From positions 62,001 to 126,000 of the forward strand of contig CAZAUF010000003.1 in assembly GCA_964488555.1 (NCBI GenBank): a DNA stretch of 64,000 nucleotides, in the 5' to 3' direction. The notes beneath the pieces are model-generated. The model did no database searches. It was not told where the DNA came from and saw only the letters and a list, made by a program, of their open reading frames with translations. The DNA is from UBA2112 sp964488555 (GTDB lineage Bacteria; Patescibacteriota; Saccharimonadia; Saccharimonadales; Saccharimonadaceae). Both the position numbers and the translations under genes were made by a program. Position 1 is the stretch's first letter; each line of letters begins with the position of its first letter. Below are positions 58,986 through 64,000 of the stretch, one piece after another.

Positions 58986-59417
58986 AGATTTTGAGTGAAA
59001 TGAAGCAAAAATGACTTGCATTTTTGACCATTTCCGAAAAATCTGGACGCAATTTGATCCAAAAGATCAAATGGAGGCCAAGTTTTTAATGAGGAATTTG
59101 GTGCTCATATGGTCGCTTGCAATCCATATGGGCCGTTCTCCGTATTGATCCAAAAGATCAAATTGAGACTAAATTTCGAGCGAAGAGCAGCAGAAACGTC
59201 CTAGTATATTTCCGTGCTCTTCTGAAATTTGCACCCTGCATATCAGAAGACATACAGAGAGAATAGGGGTTTGTGAGATTTTTCACAATTGCTGTGAAGC
59301 CTCTCAACTTTATCCAATATATCAGACGATATCCCCTTTGTCTACCCCTGTTATGTATTTGATTATGATAAAACTATAATTGCTTATTGTGTTTATGCCA
59401 AGTTTGTTATGTATATA
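58986..59417. other. Non-coding stretch with inverted and direct repeats
   Basis: No gene is visible in about 430 bases. It holds a direct repeat of TTGATCCAAAAGATCAAAT at 59054-59072 and 59145-59163 (each a small hairpin), a hairpin CATATGG/CCATATG between them, and a longer one (AAATTTC and GAAGAGCA at 59171-59189 with TGCTCTTC and GAAATTT at 59215-59230). AT-rich towards the right end, where the promoter of the next leader begins. It could be the remains of tRNA genes with their palindromes or an RNA gene. Confidence 0.55.
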
Positions 59418-59446
59418 TTGACATTTTTAGCTTTTTGTGCTAAATT
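59418..59446 (+). promoter_or_regulatory. Strong sigma70-type promoter
   Basis: TTGACA (59418-59423), 17-base spacer, TAAATT (59441-59446) with upstream TG. Starts the long leader of the gene at 59849. Confidence 0.82.
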
Positions 59447-59848
59447 AATACAGACGGTTACGCGAGGTGGAGACTCGACGTAACAGTGGACGCTTAACAA
59501 GTCAGATTGTTATAGTACATGGTCCTGCTGCTAGGCAGCACGGATATTACAAGAGAAGGATTCACTCTTCTCGCCTGTGACGGAATGAATTCGCCATAGG
59601 TCTCTCATGCTCTGAAGTCCGAGCTGACCCAGCCGAGAGATGTCTTGCGATATCCGTGCTGCTTATGCAGCGACCCGTACATATACGAAACAGTTATATA
59701 GTCGCTTCTTCCATAAAGATGAGCAGCTAGCTGAGCTATCGCTACGATGGTTCGGCTAGCTGCTCCCCTACCATGGGCAGTGAACCGCGGATGCGGACAA
59801 TTCAGCTCGCATCCGCGAGCCCATGACATAGGAAGGAAGTGATACCAA
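59447..59848 (+). ncRNA. Long structured leader RNA (candidate regulatory RNA)
   Basis: About 390 bases of leader lie between the promoter and the ATG at 59849 (GGAAGGAA at the end is the Shine-Dalgarno site). Helices: GTTACG/CGTAAC near the start; GCAGCACGGATAT (59535-59547) with ATATCCGTGCTGC (59650-59662), 13 bp long range; GAGCAGCTAGC (59721-59731) with GCTAGCTGCTC (59755-59765); CGCGGATGCG (59786-59795) with CGCATCCGCG (59808-59817). GCAGCA of the long helix can instead pair with TGCTGC just before it, and the partner has its own alternative hairpin (GCTGC/GCAGC), so a switch between two folds is possible. No known riboswitch recognised. Confidence 0.55.
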
Positions 59849-61048
59849 ATGGTAGAGAACAACCCGGAACAGGACGACTACGTGCCGCCTGTGTACCAAG
59901 GCGCGGCCGACGAGCCACCGCCCCGCAACGGGACGAAAATCCTGCTTGCGATCGTGGGCATCCTGGCACTCGTTGTCGCGGTGGTGATCGTGTCACTCGT
60001 CAACGTCAGCAGTGACGAAACCGAGCCGACATCTTCATCGCCGACATCAGCACCAGCCACTGCCACCGCCCCCAAGGTGGTTGGCACGGCTGCCGCCGAC
60101 GCACTGGCTCCCGCTGCTTGCCCCGATGGCAAGAAGCACTTCTGGGCATACGATGCCCCGGAGGGAACCAACGCGATGGGTCCTGCGCTGCACGTCTCAT
60201 CGAACAACGAGGGGGCTCGCATCGCGCGGGACCGCTGGTGGACGAAGGCTGCGTGCGACCCGGCATGGCTGGCCCACGCGCTCGAAGGACAGACGGTCGA
60301 CGACCCGAAGAGCTTCGATCCCGCTGCGGCACAGGCAAATGCTGAAACGTTCAACACCGACTCGGTGAAATGGCAAGAAGCTGTCGACCGGATCGCTCGA
60401 GACATCATCGGTTTTGAGCTCCGTGACTACGGAACGACCCGGTATGAATCGGTAGGTATGATTCCCGATCCGTCGGGCGATCGTACCAAGTTGCCGCAAT
60501 TCACCAAGTGGGGCGAACAGCCGGAGCTACACCTCGTCCTCGTCGTCAAGACGAAGACGCACGGTGAGCGTCTGTACCGGCTGGAGTGCGATCTGCAGTT
60601 CTCGGCTCCGGAGTTCGTGAAGTTCACGCCTCCGCCGTCGATCCCGCCGGGCACCACGCCTCCGGGAACACCGCCACCCAGCACTCCACCGTCCACGCCG
60701 CCGACGACGCCTCCGACGACCCCACCGACCACCACTCCTCCGCCTCCGTGCGAGGAAGAGTGCTGCGAGGGGCCCTGCGAGACGTTGCCACCGAAGGTAG
60801 AGGATGGTCCGCCGCCCGCGCCTGGTCACACTCCCGTGGGACCGCCGCCGCGACCGGTGGAATCGGTTCTGCCGCCGGAGCCCAATCCGGTGCAGACAGG
60901 AGTGCCTACTGACGCTCCTGCGCCTCCGGACATCACGGCACCGTCAGCAACGCCGGTGCCATCGAATGTCAACACCAGTGCTCCGCCGATCCCTCAGGCC
61001 CCAACGCCTGATGATCCCGCGGACACCGACGTGGAGCCGGTGGGCTAA
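59849..61048 (+). CDS. Membrane-anchored extracellular Pro-rich protein with Cys cluster
   Basis: A 399-residue protein: short cytoplasmic start, one transmembrane helix (about 31-51), Ser/Thr/Pro/Ala linker, an outer domain (about 85-262, with CPDGKKHFWAYDAPEG, ARDRWWTKAACDP and LYRLECDLQFSAPEFVKF), then Pro/Thr repeats of the PPSTPPTTPP kind (about 265-302), a Cys cluster CEEECCEGPCETLP and a Pro-rich tail. Codons end almost always in G or C, unlike neighbouring genes. It looks like a surface stalk presenting a small domain. No family recognised; origin by transfer from an actinobacterium is plausible. Confidence 0.72.
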   Translation: MVENNPEQDDYVPPVYQGAADEPPPRNGTKILLAIVGILALVVAVVIVSLVNVSSDETEPTSSSPTSAPATATAPKVVGTAAADALAPAACPDGKKHFWAYDAPEGTNAMGPALHVSSNNEGARIARDRWWTKAACDPAWLAHALEGQTVDDPKSFDPAAAQANAETFNTDSVKWQEAVDRIARDIIGFELRDYGTTRYESVGMIPDPSGDRTKLPQFTKWGEQPELHLVLVVKTKTHGERLYRLECDLQFSAPEFVKFTPPPSIPPGTTPPGTPPPSTPPSTPPTTPPTTPPTTTPPPPCEEECCEGPCETLPPKVEDGPPPAPGHTPVGPPPRPVESVLPPEPNPVQTGVPTDAPAPPDITAPSATPVPSNVNTSAPPIPQAPTPDDPADTDVEPVG

Positions 61049-61064
61049 CCACATAACTGAATAT

Positions 61065-61140
61065 GTACGGGGCCTCCGGGAGTCAGCAACTGGCGCATTA
61101 TACGCGCATACAGAATATAGCTGACCCCGGGGGACTAACC
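61065..61140 (+). terminator. Long imperfect hairpin between 59849 and 61244 genes
   Basis: CTCCGGGAGTCAGC (from about 61074) pairs with GCTGACCCCGGGG (to about 61131) with mismatches; a small GCGC hairpin lies in the loop. TGTTTTATAAC follows after a few bases. Likely terminator or attenuator. Confidence 0.45.
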
Positions 61141-61243
61141 CCTGTTTTATAACAATCTGATTTGCGGCGAAACCTTAACAATTAGCATCGTAGCAAAAAT
61201 AAATCGTTAATTTCTGACAGGTGGGTGTCGGAGAGGAGAATGT

Positions 61244-62464
61244 ATGAAAGCAGTTTTCGCCGCTATCAAGCGGTCACCAAAACTCGCTGCCCTCACGGCA
61301 GCACTAGTCGGTGCGATCGTTGTCCCTGCAGCCATAGCAGCATGGGGACCTGACCGTCCGACTTACACCATGGCCAATCCGGCCGACCACGTGGTCTTTA
61401 ACTCGATCACGGACAACCCTCGTCATGGTGACGAACGTAACTTCGTTCAGATCCGCGAAGCTGGCGTGGGTACCTACGTGGAAGACATCCAGCTTCAGCC
61501 TGGCAAAGAGTATGAAGTATATGTCTTCTACCACAACAACGCTTCACAAGTATTGAATGATGCCGCACACAACCATGTCGGTATCGCCAAAAACGCTGCT
61601 ATGCGTGTACAGATGCCTGCCAGCGTCAAGGCTGGTCAGGAAGCTCGTATCACGGGTATCGTAAGTGCAAGCAACGCCCAGCCTCAACAGGTTTGGGATG
61701 ATGCATACGGCCAAGCAAAACAAGACTTGGCACTACGCTACATCGACGGCTCTGCCAAGATTACAAGTCTTGGTGCCGTAAATGGCAAGACGCTCCCAGA
61801 CAGCCTGGTCACCACTGGTACTCCTATCGGTTTTGACGCGCTCGACGGCAACTTGCCTGGTTGTACGCATTACGAAGGTTACGTCACTTTCCGCTTCAAA
61901 GCAGTCGCTCCTGACTTCGAAGTTAGCAAAGAAGTTTCTTTGGCTGGCAAGGGTGACTACAAGGAGTCTGTCAAGGTAAAACCTGGCGACAAAGTCGACT
62001 ACCGCATCAAATACAAGAACGTCGGTACTACTCGACAAGACAACGTTATCATCAAGGATAACTTGCCAAAGGGTATGAAGTACGTTCCTGGTACGACATA
62101 CGTGTCAAACAAGAAAACGAACAATCAGTGGAGCAAGGTTGACAGTGATGAGCTCGTCAAGGGCGGCATCAATGTCGGCTCATATGCTCCAGGCGGTGCA
62201 GCTTACGTGAAGTTCACGGCTATCGCAGAGGGTGCTTGTGGCGTCGATACGCTCATCAACAGTGCCAGCGCGAATACCCAAAACGGATCCAAGAGCGACA
62301 CGGCGAACGTCGTAGTCAGCAAGGTATGTAAAGACGTACCACCTGAGCTACCTCGCACTGGTATCAATACCGGCGTCCTGACCCTCGTAGGTCTGGGCAT
62401 TGCGACCGCTGCTGCAGCATATGCCGCTACCAGCGAACGCGTACGCAATCTGCTACGACGCTAA
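61244..62464 (+). CDS. Surface protein with DUF11-like domain and LPRTG sorting signal
   Basis: A 406-residue exported protein: signal peptide (about 1-33, ending PAAIAAWG), an N-terminal domain beginning PDRPTYTMANPADHVVFNSITDN that recurs in CPR surface proteins, a DUF11-like repeat (about 225-350: KVKPGDKVDYRIKYKNVGTT, DNLPKGMKYVPGT), and a C-terminal ELPRTG motif followed by a hydrophobic helix (VLTLVGLGIATAAAAYAA) and Arg-rich tail, the layout of a sortase substrate. GGAGAGGAGA precedes the ATG. It is probably an abundant surface or S-layer-like protein. No sortase gene is in the window. Confidence 0.85.
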   Translation: MKAVFAAIKRSPKLAALTAALVGAIVVPAAIAAWGPDRPTYTMANPADHVVFNSITDNPRHGDERNFVQIREAGVGTYVEDIQLQPGKEYEVYVFYHNNASQVLNDAAHNHVGIAKNAAMRVQMPASVKAGQEARITGIVSASNAQPQQVWDDAYGQAKQDLALRYIDGSAKITSLGAVNGKTLPDSLVTTGTPIGFDALDGNLPGCTHYEGYVTFRFKAVAPDFEVSKEVSLAGKGDYKESVKVKPGDKVDYRIKYKNVGTTRQDNVIIKDNLPKGMKYVPGTTYVSNKKTNNQWSKVDSDELVKGGINVGSYAPGGAAYVKFTAIAEGACGVDTLINSASANTQNGSKSDTANVVVSKVCKDVPPELPRTGINTGVLTLVGLGIATAAAAYAATSERVRNLLRR

Positions 62465-62508
62465 TACGAGTCTGACCGCTCCTTTCGAGTGTGGGCTCGA
62501 AATCTCCC

Positions 62509-62539
62509 AAACAACCCCCGTATTATGCGGGGGTTGTTT
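62509..62539 (+). terminator. Intrinsic terminator of the LPRTG protein gene
   Basis: AAACAACCCCCG (62509-62520), loop TATTATG, CGGGGGTTGTTT (62528-62539), 12 bp perfect. A small hairpin TTTCGAG/CTCGAAA precedes it. Confidence 0.88.
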
Positions 62540-62605
62540 GTATTATGAGTGCGCACCACGGGTCTGGCTTTGGTTTCTATCACAGTTGACGGTATGATAG
62601 TAGTG

Positions 62606-62833
62606 ATGAGTAATAAGAAAAAGCGATCTAGCAAATCTACCAAACAGCGCAAGCAATACAAAGGCAGCGTACAGGCACGACCGACCATCACCAAGGTCAG
62701 TGCCGTCCATCGGCATCCCATACATCAATGGTGGCTAGATCATAAACGCGTCGCCAAACCAGCTGCTATAGTAGCCGGTATCGTTTTCGCAATCGTCGTT
62801 ATATTGGTCGGTATCATCAGTATTATTTGGTAG
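62606..62833 (+). CDS. Small basic single-pass membrane protein, 75 aa
   Basis: A Lys/Arg-rich cytoplasmic half (SNKKKRSSKSTKQRKQYKG) followed by HRHPIHQWWLDHKR and one C-terminal transmembrane helix (AAIVAGIVFAIVVILVGIISII). ATG 62606 is set by TATGAT ending 7 bases upstream; longer readings run through the promoter. It overlaps the end of the histidine kinase gene by 11 bases on the other strand. No family recognised. Confidence 0.62.
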   Translation: MSNKKKRSSKSTKQRKQYKGSVQARPTITKVSAVHRHPIHQWWLDHKRVAKPAAIVAGIVFAIVVILVGIISIIW

Positions 62834-64000
62834 CCACGGTCACGGGTTTTGACTCTGGTGCTTTTTGCTCGACTTTGGATTTATCGAGAGGCAGACGGAA
62901 TCCAAATGTACTACCCTTGCCTTCCTTGGAGCTAAATATAATCGAACCTCCGTGCGCGGTTACCACGCGACGAGCCAGATATAACCCGACGCCCGTGCCA
63001 TCCGGACGCTGTTTTCGAGCGTTTTTGGCACGGAAAAACTTATGAAACAGCTTCGTTTGCTCTTCCGCAGGTACACCGATGCCGGTATCTGTCACGGTCA
63101 GTGCCACGCTGTCATTGATTTTTTCGATATTGATGACTATCGTGCTCTTTGAATGCGAGTAATAGATGGCATTGTCGATAAAGTTCATGATAACCTGTCG
63201 AAGTTTCGATTCGTCAGCGTCTACAGGCAACGGATGCTTAGCGATATTGAGGCGCAGTTTTATGTTGTGACTCGAAGCGATCAGGTCCAGGTTTGCCGCC
63301 TCTTGTCGCACAATATCACCTAAATCAAAAGGTGTTTTCTCCAGAACGAATTTACCGGTCTGTAACCGCGATACGTTCAGAAAGTCAGCAATCAGTCCTA
63401 CCATGCGCTCACTGCTCTTGTATGCTTCGACGAGCAACTTCTGCTGTGCTGGTGTTACTTTGCCCGCATCACCCTCAAGTACCATACTGATGTAGCCCTT
63501 GACGCTGGTAAGCGGCGTACGCAACTGATGGCTCGCCATACTCATAAATTCGTTCTTCACTTCGTCCAGATGTTTCAACTGCGCATTACTCGAGCGTAGC
63601 TCTTTGGTCGCCACGTCAATGCGCTGCTGCAGTGTCGCATTGAGCTCTTTGACTTCGTGAAGCGACAGTGCGTTCTGAATAGCAATAACTAGGCCATCGC
63701 TGATAGTGGACAGTACGTTCAAGTCACGCTTGGTATAGTTGCCGCTACGATGTTCTCCAAGCATGACATAGCCGGTGATCTTGTCGCCATGCCTGAGTGG
63801 CATCACGAGCGCGATCTTGTGACTTTTTAGCATCTTCTGGACGCGAGCATCATCGTCCATGATCTCAGTCAAGAATATACCTGTCCCCGACGTTGACACA
63901 TATTCATCAAGCATCCTCGCATCGTGTACAGGCATCCGAGTATACCCCCTCGTACCAGCTGACATGTGGCGATCAATGTCTCTTGTGTAAAACAGAAAGA
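62823..64000 (-). CDS. Sensor histidine kinase (5' end outside window)
   Basis: The frame is open to the right edge, so the N-terminus is missing. Visible order: GAF-like sensor part (LVMPLRHGDKITGYVMLGE), a helical linker (LNATLQQRIDVATKELRSSNAQL), HisKA domain with the phospho-accepting His in SHQLRTPLTSVKG, and HATPase domain with NFIDNAIYYS (N box), DTGIGV (G1) and GTGVGLYLARRV (G2). It would phosphorylate a response regulator not seen here. An ATG at 63965 is probably internal because coding continues upstream. Confidence 0.9.
   Translation of the reverse strand, partial: FLFYTRDIDRHMSAGTRGYTRMPVHDARMLDEYVSTSGTGIFLTEIMDDDARVQKMLKSHKIALVMPLRHGDKITGYVMLGEHRSGNYTKRDLNVLSTISDGLVIAIQNALSLHEVKELNATLQQRIDVATKELRSSNAQLKHLDEVKNEFMSMASHQLRTPLTSVKGYISMVLEGDAGKVTPAQQKLLVEAYKSSERMVGLIADFLNVSRLQTGKFVLEKTPFDLGDIVRQEAANLDLIASSHNIKLRLNIAKHPLPVDADESKLRQVIMNFIDNAIYYSHSKSTIVINIEKINDSVALTVTDTGIGVPAEEQTKLFHKFFRAKNARKQRPDGTGVGLYLARRVVTAHGGSIIFSSKEGKGSTFGFRLPLDKSKVEQKAPESKPVTVATK

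Noticed and set aside
59605..60829. Minus-strand and alternate-frame open stretches opposite the Pro-rich protein gene.
   Set aside because: High GC content makes long spurious frames; their products are Arg-rich low-complexity sequences without start signals.
1..64000. Recoded UGA (glycine) code as in Gracilibacteria or Absconditabacteria.
   Set aside because: TGA ends genes at expected family lengths (for example 14507 and 22815), and no in-frame TGA is needed in conserved proteins.
1..64000. CRISPR arrays, transposons, integrases.
   Set aside because: No regularly spaced repeats with unique spacers and no transposase or recombinase motifs were seen.

Overview
The window looks like a chromosomal segment of a Patescibacteria/CPR bacterium, most likely Candidatus Saccharibacteria (TM7). 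Pointers are base composition near one half, the standard genetic code (TGA clearly ends genes such as the Erm-like methylase), an alanyl-tRNA synthetase with no C-terminal domain, many small lineage-specific proteins, and an envelope gene set (FtsA-like protein, MltG, LysM-CHAP, RpfB-like, DUF11 surface protein) of the kind seen in Gram-positive-like epibionts. No rRNA genes, CRISPR array or transposase were seen. There is one 10-base run of N at 27600-27609, an assembly gap.

Layout. 1-2151: sugar genes (partial GH13 enzyme, GH37 trehalase). 2211-6142: small-ORF/hairpin leader and DUF2569 membrane protein, typA, tRNA-Leu followed by an odd palindromic tRNA-fragment array, and an unknown gene. 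6173-11264: GH125 mannosidase, orphan peptide-binding protein, secG, holin-like protein, pepP. 11380-20728: uvrC, VIT1/CCC1 transporter, Erm-like rRNA methylase converging on an MFS pump, unknown gene, PPOX protein and trhO, ABC exporter. 20836-23845: HTH-Nudix regulator, two high-GC unknown genes, a highly structured element, rplY. 23968-32200: dedA, uvrA, gap, two small membrane proteins, sbcB, an unassigned structured RNA, a high-GC unknown gene, obg. 32270-38321: LysM-CHAP hydrolase with a long leader, then an operon ftsA-like / membrane protein / ruvX / mltG. 38404-44842: unknown gene, alaS, Phd-like antitoxin, and the sulfur-relay operon iscS-elyC-mnmA. 44842-49558: rpfB-like, ksgA, metG, tatD and two unknown genes. 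49603-56703: glycolytic operon pyk-pgk-tpiA with a tail-anchored protein, then pcrA and a Nudix gene. 56801-64000: actinobacterial-looking lipoprotein, GH5 glycosidase, tRNA-Glu with the same kind of palindromic tail as tRNA-Leu, a long structured leader before a Pro/Cys-rich membrane protein, an LPRTG surface protein, a small basic membrane protein and a partial histidine kinase.

How the genes work together. Lower glycolysis (tpiA, pgk, pyk) is present beside enzymes able to feed it with trehalose, alpha-glucosides, alpha-1,6-mannosides and beta-glucans, which would suit an epibiont living on the envelope or stores of an actinobacterial host. DNA repair (uvrA, uvrC, pcrA, sbcB), translation (typA, obg, alaS, metG, ksgA, rplY, mnmA, trhO) and cell-wall turnover make up most of the rest.

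Two styles of expression can be told apart. Most housekeeping genes have a TATAAT-like -10 box, often with an upstream TG, only 6-10 bases before the start codon and no Shine-Dalgarno site, which points to leaderless mRNAs. A second set (21666, 22360, 28092, 30821, 41344, 57580, 59849) mostly has clear -35/-10 promoters with 17-base spacers, Shine-Dalgarno sites, longer leaders, often a strong hairpin after the stop, and in several cases much higher GC. The least explained parts of the window are three structured non-coding stretches (22945-23114, 30030-30336, 59447-59848) and the tRNA 3'-end palindromes. Functions are inferred from motifs read by eye; no database search was run.
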